DNA of 64,000 bases from Asanoa sp040676615. Lineage in GTDB: Bacteria; Actinomycetota; Actinomycetes; Mycobacteriales; Micromonosporaceae. Below, piece by piece: positions 47,043-55,773 of the stretch. The notes under the pieces are model-generated. The model saw only the letters and a program-made list of their open reading frames with translations. It was not told the DNA's origin and did not search any database. The stretch spans positions 381,899 to 445,898 of the forward strand of contig NZ_JBFAPI010000006.1 of NCBI RefSeq assembly GCF_040676615.1. Reading direction: 5' to 3'. A program made the position numbers and the translations under genes. Each line of letters starts with the position of its first letter. The stretch's first letter is position 1.

Positions 47043-48343
47043 CCGGGCGGCGCGCCGAGTGGCGCTACGCGCTGCTGGTGTTCCTGTTCTGGTTGCCGAC
47101 CGGGCTCTACCTGGCCACCAAGATCCTGCTGATGCTCGACCGCGGCCTGGGCGTCGCCGCCATCGGCACGGTCGTGCTGGTCTTCTCGCTGACCACCGCG
47201 GCGCTCGAGTTGCCGACCGGCGGGCTGGCCGACGTGATCGGGCGCCGCACGGTGCTGGCCGCCTCCGCGGTGGCCAGTTGCGCGGGGTTGGCGTTGCTCG
47301 CGGTCGCCGACGGCTTCTGGCTGTTCGCCGCGTCGGCGGTGCTCCGGGGGATCGCGCGGGCACTGTCCAGCGGGCCTGACGAGGCCTGGTTCGTCGACAC
47401 CATGCACGCCGCCGAGGGGCCGGACGCCTACCTGACCCGCGGGCTGGCCCGGGGCGAGGCCGCGTCGTCGGTCGGACTGTTGATCGGCACGCTGGTCGGC
47501 GGGGCCCTGCCGCTCGCGATCGGCGCCGTCGGGCCGCTGTCCGCGCTGGCGGTGCCGGTCGCGATCGCGGCGCTGGTCGAGGTGGTCCGGCTCGCGGTGA
47601 CGCTGGGCGGGATGCCCGAGCCGCCGCGGCCGCGCACCACAGTGGTCGCCGTGCTGCGCGGCGTGCCGGCGACGGTCTCCGGCGGGCTGCGGCTCGGGCT
47701 GCGCGACGGCGTGCTGGCCCGGCTGCTGCTGGCCGGCGCCGGGGTCGGGGTGGCACTGGCCGCGATCGAGTTGCTCACCCCGGGATGGTTGGCCGGCCTG
47801 GTCGGCGATCCCGCCCGCGGAGCGACCACCTATGCCACGGTCGCGGCGGCCGGGTTCGGTGCCAGCGCGGTCGGCAGCCTGCTCGGTCCGTGGGTGCAGC
47901 GGCGGCTCGGTTCGGCGGTCCGGGCCGGGATGGCCGGCATCGCCCTGGGCGCGGCGGCGCTGCTCGGCGTGGCCGTCGCGGGCCCGGCGCTGCACGGCGC
48001 GGTCGCCGGCGTCACGGTCATCGCCGCCGCCTACCTGCTGCTGTTCGTGGGGCTGGGGATCACCGCCGCTCCCCAGGCGGCGGTGCTGCACGCGCGGGTG
48101 GCGGCGGGGGAGCGGGCCACGGTGGTCTCGGTCCAGTCGCTGGCCCTGCAGGCCGCGGGCGCCCTCGGCTCGGTCTGCTTCGGCTGGCTGGCGACGACCC
48201 GGGGTGCGGCGTTCGCGTTCGGCGTGGCCGGCGCCGCCCTGGCCGCGGCGGCCTGGGTGATGGCCCGCATCCAACTGCCGGACCCGACCTCCGACCCAGC
48301 CGTCGTGCCAGACCCGGCGGTCCAGCCCGCAAGCCTGGCGTAG
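47039..48343 (+). CDS. MFS transporter
   Basis: 434 residues with 12 predicted helices. The cytoplasmic loop 2-3 motif is GGLADVIGRRTVLAAS, and PDEAWFVDTMH follows in helix 4-5; the layout resembles small drug or cation exporters. GTG 47039 overlaps the regulator stop codon. A tandem repeat array begins directly after the stop codon. Confidence 0.88.
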   Translation: MTGRRAEWRYALLVFLFWLPTGLYLATKILLMLDRGLGVAAIGTVVLVFSLTTAALELPTGGLADVIGRRTVLAASAVASCAGLALLAVADGFWLFAASAVLRGIARALSSGPDEAWFVDTMHAAEGPDAYLTRGLARGEAASSVGLLIGTLVGGALPLAIGAVGPLSALAVPVAIAALVEVVRLAVTLGGMPEPPRPRTTVVAVLRGVPATVSGGLRLGLRDGVLARLLLAGAGVGVALAAIELLTPGWLAGLVGDPARGATTYATVAAAGFGASAVGSLLGPWVQRRLGSAVRAGMAGIALGAAALLGVAVAGPALHGAVAGVTVIAAAYLLLFVGLGITAAPQAAVLHARVAAGERATVVSVQSLALQAAGALGSVCFGWLATTRGAAFAFGVAGAALAAAAWVMARIQLPDPTSDPAVVPDPAVQPASLA

Positions 48344-48344
48344 C

Positions 48345-48531
48345 CGGCGGCCGGCCCGCCCGAAGGCCCGGTTGCCGGCACGGGGAATTTGCGGGCATGG
48401 GGAAGCTGCCGGCACCGGCGGCCCGGGTCCGGCCGAAGACCCCGGCTGCGGCACCGGGAAGCTGCCCGCGCCGGCGGCCCGGGTCCGGCCGAAGACCCTG
48501 CTGCGGGCACGGGAAGCTGCCGGCACCGGCG
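48345..48531. repeat. Tandem array of about 56-bp intergenic repeats
   Basis: GGGAAGCTG recurs at 48400, 48456 and 48511 (periods 56 and 55 bp). Two good copies contain GCGGCCCGGGTCCGGCCGAA; a degenerate copy fills 48345-48399 and a partial one ends the array. It starts one base after the MFS stop codon and runs to 42 bp before the next gene. Rich in short self-complementary GC segments. Confidence 0.85.
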
Positions 48532-48573
48532 GTGTGGCTTAGGCGGCGGCGCAGGCGGGTAGTAACCGGCCGC

Positions 48574-49530
48574 ATGACGGTTTATGGCTGGCACGCCTCG
48601 CACGAGCAGGTTCATCCGCGCGCGCTTCTCGACGACGCCGTTCATGCTGAGCAGGCCGGTTTCGGTGCCGCGATGAGCTCGGATCACTTCTCGCCCTGGA
48701 GTGCCCGGCAGGGCGAGTCCGGCTTCGCGTGGTCGTGGCTCGGCGCCGCGCTCCAGGCCACCGACCTCCAGTTCGGCGTGGTCAACGCGCCCGGCCAGCG
48801 GTACCACCCGGCGATCATCGCGCAGGCGATCGGCACCCTCGCCGCGATGTATCCCGGCCGGTTCTGGGCCGCCCTCGGCACCGGCGAGGCCAGCAACGAG
48901 CACATCACCGGCCAGGGCTGGCCGCGCAAGGAGGAACGGACCGCGCGCCTCAAGGAGTGCGTCGACATCATCCGTGCGCTGCTCGCGGGTGAAGAGGTCA
49001 GCCACGACGGGCTGGTCCACGTCGACCGGGCCCGGTTGTGGACCCGGCCCGCCGAGCCGCCGGCCCTCATCGGGGCCGCCGTCAGCGAGCAGACCGCCGC
49101 CTGGTGTGCCGGCTGGGCCGACGGGCTGATCACCGTGAACGCGCCGCACGAGCACCTGCGCCGGATGGTCGCCGCCTACCGGGACGCGGGCGGCCGCGGT
49201 CCGGTCTGCCTCCAGGCGCACCTCAGCTGGGCGACCGACAAGAACGAAGCGGAGGCCATCGCGTACGAGCAATGGCGGTCCAACGTCTTCGCGCCTCCAG
49301 TGTGTTGGGACCTGGAGCTGACCGACCACTTCGACGCGGTCTCCGCCGACCTGCCGATGGAACGGGTGGCCGCGACCGTCGACATCTCGGCCGACCTCGA
49401 CCGGCACGCCGCGAACCTGCACGCGTACGCCCAGATCGGGTTTGACCGGATCTATCTGCACCACGTCGGGCAGGAGCAGTCGGCCTTCATCGACGCGTTC
49501 GGGGCGAAGGTTCTTCCCCAGCTGGCGTGA
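48574..49530 (+). CDS. LLM-class flavin-dependent oxidoreductase (TIGR03885-like)
   Basis: 318 residues, luciferase-like monooxygenase TIM barrel. The N-terminal GWHASHEQVHPRALLDDA and SDHFSPWSARQGESGFAWSW fit the subgroup described as probable non-F420 flavin oxidoreductases (TIGR03885 from memory). Also RFWAALGTGEASNEHITG. Flavin type and substrate cannot be settled here. ATG 48574 is 10 codons before the conserved start of the barrel. Confidence 0.87.
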   Translation: MTVYGWHASHEQVHPRALLDDAVHAEQAGFGAAMSSDHFSPWSARQGESGFAWSWLGAALQATDLQFGVVNAPGQRYHPAIIAQAIGTLAAMYPGRFWAALGTGEASNEHITGQGWPRKEERTARLKECVDIIRALLAGEEVSHDGLVHVDRARLWTRPAEPPALIGAAVSEQTAAWCAGWADGLITVNAPHEHLRRMVAAYRDAGGRGPVCLQAHLSWATDKNEAEAIAYEQWRSNVFAPPVCWDLELTDHFDAVSADLPMERVAATVDISADLDRHAANLHAYAQIGFDRIYLHHVGQEQSAFIDAFGAKVLPQLA

Positions 49531-49569
49531 GATTGGGCGCGACCGCCGCGGCCCAATAGCATTTCGCGC

Positions 49570-51150
49570 ATGCACCAGCTGACCGAGATCGTCATCCTGC
49601 TGGCGGTCGCCGTCTTCGGAGCGGCGCTGGCCCGCAAGATCGGCATTTTGTCGCCGATCGTCCTGATGATCATCGGCCTCGCGCTGTCGTTCGTGCCGGG
49701 ATTCCCGACGTTCCACCTCGACCCCGAGTTCGTGCTGATCGGCGTGCTGCCGCCGCTGCTCTACATCGCCGCGCTGCAGACGTCGGTGCCGGCGTTCCGC
49801 TTCAACCTGCGCCCGATCCTGCTGCTCGGCGTGGGGCTGGTCGTGTTCACCGCGCTGGCCGTCGGCTTCGTCGTGCACCTGATCCTGCCGCAGGCGCCGC
49901 TCGCGATCTGCATCGCGCTGGGTGCGGTGGTCGCGCCGCCCGACGCGGTCTCGGCGACCGCGATCGCGCGCCGGATCGGGCTGCCGCGCCGGCTGGTGAC
50001 GATCCTCGAGGGCGAGAGCCTGATCAACGACGCCACCGCGCTGGTGCTGCTGCGGGTGGCCACGTCCGCGGCGGTCGGCGGCGCGGTCGGCTTCGGCGAG
50101 GTCGGCGAGCAGATCCTGCTCTCGGCCGGCGGCGGCATCGCGATCGGCATCGTCGCCACGATCGTCTTCGGCTACCTGCACAAGAAGATCAAGGATCCGC
50201 TGCTCGACAACGCGCTGTCCCTGCTGATCCCGTTCGCAGTGGTGATCGTCTCCGAGGAGGTCGGCGCCTCCGGCGTCGTCGCCGTCGTGGTCACCGGCCT
50301 CGCCCTGGGCCACCGCATGCCGACCCTGATGGCGGCCGGCTCGCGTTTGCAGATGGACGCGTTCTGGCGACTGGTCCGGTTCCTCCTGGAAGGCCTGGTC
50401 TTCCTCCTGGTCGGCCTCCAACTGCGGGCGGTGATCGACGACATCAGCACGCCCTGGGGCACCGTGCTGGGCGTGACGTTCGCGGTGATCGCGACGCTGA
50501 TCGTCTCCCGCTACGTCTGGGTGGTGCCGGGCGGTTTCCTGCCCCGGTTGTCGGCCCGGATCCGCCGCCGCGAGACGACCTTCAACTGGCGGCACCCGGT
50601 GATCATCGGCTGGGCCGGCATGCGCGGCGTGGTGACCCTGGCCGCCGCCCTCGCCCTGCCGACGGTCGGCACCGGCGAGAACGAAGCGATCTACCCCCGC
50701 GACGTCTTCATCTTCATCGCGTTCTCGGTGATCCTGTTCACCCTGTTGGTCTTCGGCACCACGCTGCCGGTCTTCGCGCGGGTGGTCGGCCTGCCGCCCG
50801 ACGACCCGAGCAAGGACTTCCTGGCCGAGGCCGCGGTGCAGCAGGCGGCGGCCCGGGCGGCGAAAGGCCGGCTGGAGGCCAACCTCGAGGGCGCGCCCGA
50901 GTCGGTGGTCAAGCGGCTGCGCCAGCAAGTGGTCGATCGCACCAACACGGCCTGGGAACGACTCGGCGGTGACGGGCGGGAGACCCCCTCGGCGGCGTAC
51001 GGTCGACTCCGGCAGGAGATGATCGACGCCGAGCGCGAGGTGTTCCGCACCGCCCGCGACGAGGGGCGCATCCCGGAGGAAGTGCTCAACCGGGCCTATC
51101 GCGATCTCGACCTCGAAGAGTCCCTGCTCATCCGCAGGGAAGAAGACTGA
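49570..51150 (+). CDS. Na+/H+ antiporter (CPA1 family)
   Basis: 526 residues, about 12-13 helices. Core motif GAVVAPPDAVSATAIARRIGL, followed by ILEGESLINDATALVLLRVA, the classic CPA1 ion-binding region. A ~110-residue hydrophilic C-terminus ends the protein. It overlaps the UBP zinc-finger gene by one base (TGATG), implying translational coupling. Likely regulates cytoplasmic pH or sodium. Confidence 0.92.
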   Translation: MHQLTEIVILLAVAVFGAALARKIGILSPIVLMIIGLALSFVPGFPTFHLDPEFVLIGVLPPLLYIAALQTSVPAFRFNLRPILLLGVGLVVFTALAVGFVVHLILPQAPLAICIALGAVVAPPDAVSATAIARRIGLPRRLVTILEGESLINDATALVLLRVATSAAVGGAVGFGEVGEQILLSAGGGIAIGIVATIVFGYLHKKIKDPLLDNALSLLIPFAVVIVSEEVGASGVVAVVVTGLALGHRMPTLMAAGSRLQMDAFWRLVRFLLEGLVFLLVGLQLRAVIDDISTPWGTVLGVTFAVIATLIVSRYVWVVPGGFLPRLSARIRRRETTFNWRHPVIIGWAGMRGVVTLAAALALPTVGTGENEAIYPRDVFIFIAFSVILFTLLVFGTTLPVFARVVGLPPDDPSKDFLAEAAVQQAAARAAKGRLEANLEGAPESVVKRLRQQVVDRTNTAWERLGGDGRETPSAAYGRLRQEMIDAEREVFRTARDEGRIPEEVLNRAYRDLDLEESLLIRREED

Positions 51151-51419
51151 TGGGGGAGCGAATGACCTGCGAGCACATCGTCGCGTCGGTGACACCTGAG
51201 CCGCAGACCCGCGAGGGCTGCCAGGACTGCCTGGGCGAAGGCGCGCACGACTGGGTGCACCTGCGCCTCTGCGAGACCTGCGGCCACGTCGGCTGCTGCG
51301 ACTCGTCGCCGAGCCGGCACGCGTCGGCGCACTTCCACGAGACCACCCACCCGGTGATCAAGTCCTTCCAGCCGGGCGAGAACTGGAAGTGGTGCTTCGT
51401 CGACGAAGCGTTGGGCTAA
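51150..51419 (+). CDS. UBP-type zinc finger protein
   Basis: 89 residues. Cys/His ligands are in CEHI, CQDC, CETCGHVGCC and SRHASAHFHETTHPVIKS, the ZnF-UBP arrangement. In eukaryotes this domain binds ubiquitin C-termini; bacteria lack ubiquitin, and the actinobacterial role is unknown. Start ATG 51150 overlaps the antiporter stop codon; ATG 51162 (MTCEH) has GGGGGAG only 3 nt away but begins where family members usually do. Confidence 0.85.
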   Translation: MGERMTCEHIVASVTPEPQTREGCQDCLGEGAHDWVHLRLCETCGHVGCCDSSPSRHASAHFHETTHPVIKSFQPGENWKWCFVDEALG

Positions 51420-51523
51420 ATCAAGATCTAACTCATGACTCGGGCCCGCGGTGCTGCGGACCGTTCCTCCCGCGAGGGACCGCTCCGCTGCGCTCCGCTT
51501 GCCAGGTCCGTCGTCGGAGAAGA

Positions 51524-52789
51524 TCAGCCCTCCGCCCCGGGCTCGGTCGGGAGCGTGGGAAGCGTGTCGAACCACGGGTCGTACCAGGTCGGTCCGTCGG
51601 TAGGCGCCGGCGGCATCGTCGGGAACGGCGGCATCGTCGGGAACGGCGGGAGCGTCGGGAAGGGCGGCTCGGTCGGCATCGGCGGCTCGGTCGGGAACGG
51701 CGGCTCGGTGGGGAACGGCGGCTCGGTCGGGAACGGCGGCTCAGTGGGAATCGGCGGGAAGCTCGGCGAGAGGGTCGGCACCGGCGGGGTGGTCGGCGCC
51801 GTCCAGGGCGGCTCACCGTAGGTCTGTGGGCGGGCGTAGTAGATGTTGCCGTCCTCGGCCACGAACGCGATGTCGTGGCTGTCCCGGACGAACGAACCGC
51901 CCTCGACCGAGGCACCGCCGGGTGACTCGAACTTCGCCGTACCGCTGAAGGTGCGTTTGAACGCGTCTTTCACGAAGTCGTCGCCGGTGCGCGCCGGGTC
52001 CGTGGTGAACACCCAGAGCCGCTCGTGGTCGAGCACCATCAGCCGGGACCGGTCGTCGGAGATGCCGACCGCCGAGATGTTGTCGACGTTGTGGCCGATC
52101 TTGCCGATCCGGGTGACGGTCGCCTGTCCTGAGGTGCCGGCCGGCAGGTCGACGCGGTAGACCGGCGACCCGCTGGTCTTCGCGAACACGTAGAAGTGCC
52201 CGTCGAGCCAGACCATCGCCTCGGAGTTGTAGGTGCGGCAGCCCGGCTTCGTGTTGTCCGGGAACCGCAGGTCGTAGGAGGCCACCACGTCGAGCGGCCC
52301 GGCACCGTTCGGGTCCGGCTCGGCGACCCGGAGCAGGCGTTGCTGGTCCTTGCAGTTGTTGGCGCCCAACTGCCCGATCCACAGCGCGCCGGCGTCGTCG
52401 ACGGTCAGGTCCTCCCAGTCGAGGTTCTTCGAGCCGACCACCGGATAGCTCGGGAACAGTTCCGAGCCGCGCACCGGTTCCGGCATCCCGCCGGAGGAGA
52501 CCCGCATGCCCCAGATCGCGTCGCGCGGCCGGCCGGGCTTGCTCGACCCGCCGTCGCGCAGCCAGTAGTACATCCCCGGGTATTTCCTGCTCGCGATCAG
52601 CCCGGACGCCTCGGAAGCCGGCAGTTTCACGCCGAGCACCGGCAGCCGGCCCGGCACGATCGGGGCCTGCTCGACATCGGACACCGGATCCGCGGCGTTG
52701 GCACCGGTGCCGTGTCCGGCGAACGCATACCAGCCCAGCAGTGCGGCAACCGAGAGGGCTGCGACGCTCCACAGCGTACGTCCGCGCAT
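51524..52789 (-). CDS. Secreted propeller-like protein with proline-rich tail
   Basis: 421 residues. Signal peptide (TLWSVAALSVAALLGWYAF), then a ~300-residue beta-rich domain with ASGLIASRKYPGMYYWLRD, NLDWEDLTVDDAGALWIG, and SEAMVWLDGHFYVFAK, a pattern seen in secreted propeller-like proteins of unknown role. The last ~80 residues are Pro-rich repeats (PFPTEP). Divergent from the Nramp-like gene; ATG 52789 has GGAGG 7 nt upstream. Confidence 0.8.
   Translation of the reverse strand: MRGRTLWSVAALSVAALLGWYAFAGHGTGANAADPVSDVEQAPIVPGRLPVLGVKLPASEASGLIASRKYPGMYYWLRDGGSSKPGRPRDAIWGMRVSSGGMPEPVRGSELFPSYPVVGSKNLDWEDLTVDDAGALWIGQLGANNCKDQQRLLRVAEPDPNGAGPLDVVASYDLRFPDNTKPGCRTYNSEAMVWLDGHFYVFAKTSGSPVYRVDLPAGTSGQATVTRIGKIGHNVDNISAVGISDDRSRLMVLDHERLWVFTTDPARTGDDFVKDAFKRTFSGTAKFESPGGASVEGGSFVRDSHDIAFVAEDGNIYYARPQTYGEPPWTAPTTPPVPTLSPSFPPIPTEPPFPTEPPFPTEPPFPTEPPMPTEPPFPTLPPFPTMPPFPTMPPAPTDGPTWYDPWFDTLPTLPTEPGAEG
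51609..51752 (-). repeat. Eight tandem 18-nt repeats (proline-rich tail)
   Basis: Units of GGCGGCTCGGTCGGGAAC type on the + strand, from 51609 in exact 18-nt steps, encode PFPTEP/PFPTMP on the - strand. Confidence 0.9.
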
Positions 52790-52841
52790 CTGAGCCTCCG
52801 CAAAGCGAGCTGGTCTCAAGGGTCTATTCGTAACATAAAGG

Positions 52842-52864
52842 ACAGTCCGGACGATGAGGACTGT
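52842..52864. promoter_or_regulatory. Inverted repeat between the divergent propeller and Nramp-like genes
   Basis: ACAGTCC (52842-52848) and GGACTGT (52858-52864), perfect 7-bp arms with 9-nt spacer, in the 137-bp shared upstream region. Possible operator for both genes. Confidence 0.35.
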
Positions 52865-52926
52865 ACGGGTTTGACGAGCGTGAATATGGGGGAAGGAGGG
52901 CGGCACCCTGCCCCAGGAGGCCCCTG

Positions 52927-54351
52927 ATGACGCAGACCGCCGCCGATCGCTTCCGCAGCCGCCACCTACACGACGTCAAGGTCCGCGACCTACCCGAGGC
53001 GCCCCGCTCGCACTGGCGGATCATCGGGCCCGGAGTGATCGCCGCCGGCGTCGGGCTGGCCTCCGGCGAGTTCATCCTGTTCCCGTACATCGCCTCGCAG
53101 GTCGGTCTGGTCTTCCTGTGGGCGGCGGCGGTCGGGCTGGTCACCCAGTGGTTCCTCAACATGGAGATCGAGCGCTACACGCTCGCCACCGGGGAGACCG
53201 CGCTGACCGGGTTCTCGCGTACCTGGCGGCACTGGGGCCTGGTGTTCGCGATCCTGACCTACTTCGCCAACCTCTGGCCGGGCTGGGCGACCAGTTCGGC
53301 GACGATGCTGACCTACCTGTTCGGCGGCGAGCCACGCTGGATCGCGATCGGCATGCTCGCGCTGATCGGCGTCACGCTCACCCTGGCCCCGGTGATCTAC
53401 ACCGTGCTCGAACGGGTCGAGTTCCTCAAGGTCGGCCTGGTCCTGCTCTTCATCGTGGTCGCGTTGATCTTCGCGGTCACCACCGACGCCTGGCGGACCC
53501 TGGGGCACGACGTGGTCCGCCCCGAGTTCCCGACCGAGCTCGGTTTCGCGCTGATGCTGTCGGCCCTGGTCTTCGCCGGCGCCGGCGGCGGCCAGAACCT
53601 GGTGCAGAGCAACTGGATCAGGGACAAGGGCTTCGGGATGGGCGCGTACGTGCCGCGCCTGGTCAGCCCGATCACCGGCCGCGAGGAGGCGGCACCGGAC
53701 TCGGCCGGCTTCGTGTTCGACGAGACCGACGAGAACCTGGCCCGCTGGAAGCAGTGGTGGAAGCTGGCCAACAAGGAACAGGCCTACACGTTCGTGTTGA
53801 TCACCATCGTGACCATCACGCTGATGTCGCTGCTGTCCTACTCGACCGTCTTCGGCGTGCCGGGCCTGGCCAACAGCGTCAGCTTCCTGCAGGTCGAGGG
53901 CGAGCGGCTCAAGGAGTTGGTCGGCGAGTGGTTCGGCGTCCTGTTCTGGGCGATCGGCGCGATCTCCCTCTTCGCCGCGGCGATGGGCATCGTCGACTAC
54001 ACGAGCCGGCTGGCCGCCGACGTGCTCAAGGTCGGCTACCTGCGCCGGGTGTCGGAGAGCCGGATCTACTTCGCCCTGGTCTGGGGTCTGGTCCTGATCG
54101 GCGTCGTGGTGCTGCTCGGCGGCTTCGACCAGCCCCTGGTCCTGCTGGTCATCTCGGCCTGCGTCGGCGGCCTGATGATGTTCCTCTACTCGGGCCTGTT
54201 GCTCCTGGTCAACCGCAAGTTCCTGCCGGAGCGGGTCCGCCCGCGCGGCCTGCGCGTGGTCGCCCTGATCTGGGGCGTCCTGCTGTTCGGCGTCTTCTCC
54301 GTGCTGACCATCAAGGAACAGGGCGCCAAACTCCTGGACTGGCTCGGATAG
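52927..54351 (+). CDS. Nramp-family-like transporter with diverged metal site
   Basis: 474 residues, about 11-12 helices of the LeuT/Nramp fold. Helix 1 reads GPGVIAAGVGLASGEFILFPYI; canonical Nramps have DPGN where this protein has ASGEF. The MPH motif of helix 6 is also missing (ALVFAGAGGGQNLVQSNW). It is therefore unlikely to carry manganese or iron in the standard way. GGAGG lies 7-8 nt before ATG 52927. Confidence 0.82.
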   Translation: MTQTAADRFRSRHLHDVKVRDLPEAPRSHWRIIGPGVIAAGVGLASGEFILFPYIASQVGLVFLWAAAVGLVTQWFLNMEIERYTLATGETALTGFSRTWRHWGLVFAILTYFANLWPGWATSSATMLTYLFGGEPRWIAIGMLALIGVTLTLAPVIYTVLERVEFLKVGLVLLFIVVALIFAVTTDAWRTLGHDVVRPEFPTELGFALMLSALVFAGAGGGQNLVQSNWIRDKGFGMGAYVPRLVSPITGREEAAPDSAGFVFDETDENLARWKQWWKLANKEQAYTFVLITIVTITLMSLLSYSTVFGVPGLANSVSFLQVEGERLKELVGEWFGVLFWAIGAISLFAAAMGIVDYTSRLAADVLKVGYLRRVSESRIYFALVWGLVLIGVVVLLGGFDQPLVLLVISACVGGLMMFLYSGLLLLVNRKFLPERVRPRGLRVVALIWGVLLFGVFSVLTIKEQGAKLLDWLG

Positions 54352-54363
54352 CTCCCCGGGCTG

Positions 54364-55773
54364 TTAGGGGCTCACTCCGACCAGTTCGTCCTTGACGTGC
54401 TCGCGGAAGGCGACGTAGTCCTTCTCGGTGGTGTCGGCGTAGTCCTCGGCGTACGCCTGGATGGCCCGGTCGAAGCGGTCCGAGCCGCCGAGGTAGGCGC
54501 CGATCGCGACCGGGTCGCCGGAGCGGGCGTGTGCCCGGGCCAGCGTCCAGCCGCACATCTTGGCGTAGAGGGTCAGGCCGTCCGGGCGCATCCGCTCGAT
54601 CGGCACCGAGAACTTCCAGTCGCGCAACTGCCGCACGTAGAAGTCGCGGGTCGCGCCGTCCGGTGCGCGGACCCGGGTCCAGCCCAGGAAGATGTCGCTC
54701 AGCGCCTGCATCAGGTGCTGGCCGGCGACCACCCGCTCACCCTGGTTGCGGTAGCGGCTGGCGCCGGCATACCGCGCGAGCACCGACTTCTGCGCCTCCT
54801 TGGCCTGCAGGAACAACGGCTCGCCGTCGCCGGTCTCGAGCAGCACGATCCAGGCCCGGGTGCCGACGCTGCCCACGCCGACCACCTTGCGGGCCACCTG
54901 GACCAGGTCGAACTGGTGCAGCAGGTGTCGCCGGTCGGTGGTCAGGCTGCGCTGGTAGGAGTCGATGACGCCGCCGATCAGGCCGTACAGCATGTCGGTC
55001 TCGACGTCGTTGAACACCTCTTCGATCGGCACGATCGTCGGCGGCTCGCTGATGATCTGCCGCCGCCCGTCGACGACCCTGGTCAGCTTCGACAGTGCCT
55101 GCATGCTGTCCTTGCTGCGCGCCTTGGCCAGCGTGGTGGTCGCCTCGGTGTAGGCCTTGGGCCGGATCTGGTCGCGGAACCGCGGGATGGTCGCCTCGAT
55201 GTCAAGGTGCGCGTACCAGACCGCGAGCCTGCCCTGGTTCGCGAACTCGCGGATGTTCTCCCGGTAGGACTGGGCCACCGCCCGTACGATCGACCGCCGC
55301 TCCTTGCGCTTGAACCCGTTGTCGCGTGCGGCCACCGCGAAGCTCGCCGCCAACCGCTTGACGTCCCACTCGAACGGCCCGGGCAGTGTCTCGTCGAAGT
55401 CGTTGCAGTCGAAGACCAGCCGCCGCTCGGGCGAGGCGAACGCGCCGAAGTTGGACAGGTGCGCGTCGCCGCAGAGTTGCACGATCAGTCCCGAAGTCGG
55501 GGCGTTCGCCAGATCGGCCGCCATCGGCAGGGCCGCGCCGCGGAAATAGGTGAACGGCGAGACGGCCATCCGGGCATGCCGCACCGGCACCAGTTCCGGC
55601 ACCCGCGACGCCGCCTGGCCGAGCACCAGGCCGATCGGGTCGCGGTCGCCGTCGGTGCCGGTCGCGGCCTGCGCCTCGAGCGGCACCTCGGCCCGCTGCG
55701 CCTTGCCGAACGCGGCGCGCTCGGCCCGACCCTGGTGGCCGTCGTGGCCGTTGTGGCCGTTGTGGGCGGTCAT
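54364..55773 (-). CDS. DUF2252 domain protein
   Basis: 469 residues, predicted kinase-like fold (APH-related): the segments QLCGDAHLSNFGAFASPER and VFDCNDFDETLPGPFEWDVKR mirror the HxDxxxxN and DFD motifs of that fold. A His/Gly/Asn-rich start (MTAHNGHNGHDGHQG) may bind metal. ATG 55773 overlaps the stop codon of the tandem ABM gene (ATGA), so it is translationally coupled. Substrate unknown. Confidence 0.85.
   Translation of the reverse strand: MTAHNGHNGHDGHQGRAERAAFGKAQRAEVPLEAQAATGTDGDRDPIGLVLGQAASRVPELVPVRHARMAVSPFTYFRGAALPMAADLANAPTSGLIVQLCGDAHLSNFGAFASPERRLVFDCNDFDETLPGPFEWDVKRLAASFAVAARDNGFKRKERRSIVRAVAQSYRENIREFANQGRLAVWYAHLDIEATIPRFRDQIRPKAYTEATTTLAKARSKDSMQALSKLTRVVDGRRQIISEPPTIVPIEEVFNDVETDMLYGLIGGVIDSYQRSLTTDRRHLLHQFDLVQVARKVVGVGSVGTRAWIVLLETGDGEPLFLQAKEAQKSVLARYAGASRYRNQGERVVAGQHLMQALSDIFLGWTRVRAPDGATRDFYVRQLRDWKFSVPIERMRPDGLTLYAKMCGWTLARAHARSGDPVAIGAYLGGSDRFDRAIQAYAEDYADTTEKDYVAFREHVKDELVGVSP

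Noticed and set aside
48345..48531. CRISPR array
   Set aside because: Units are directly adjacent 56-bp repeats without unique spacers, and no cas genes are present.
48031..51195. A 1054-codon frame antisense to the flavin oxidoreductase and antiporter
   Set aside because: Rich in His/Asp/Arg with no motif; two well-supported genes and the repeat array lie on the other strand.
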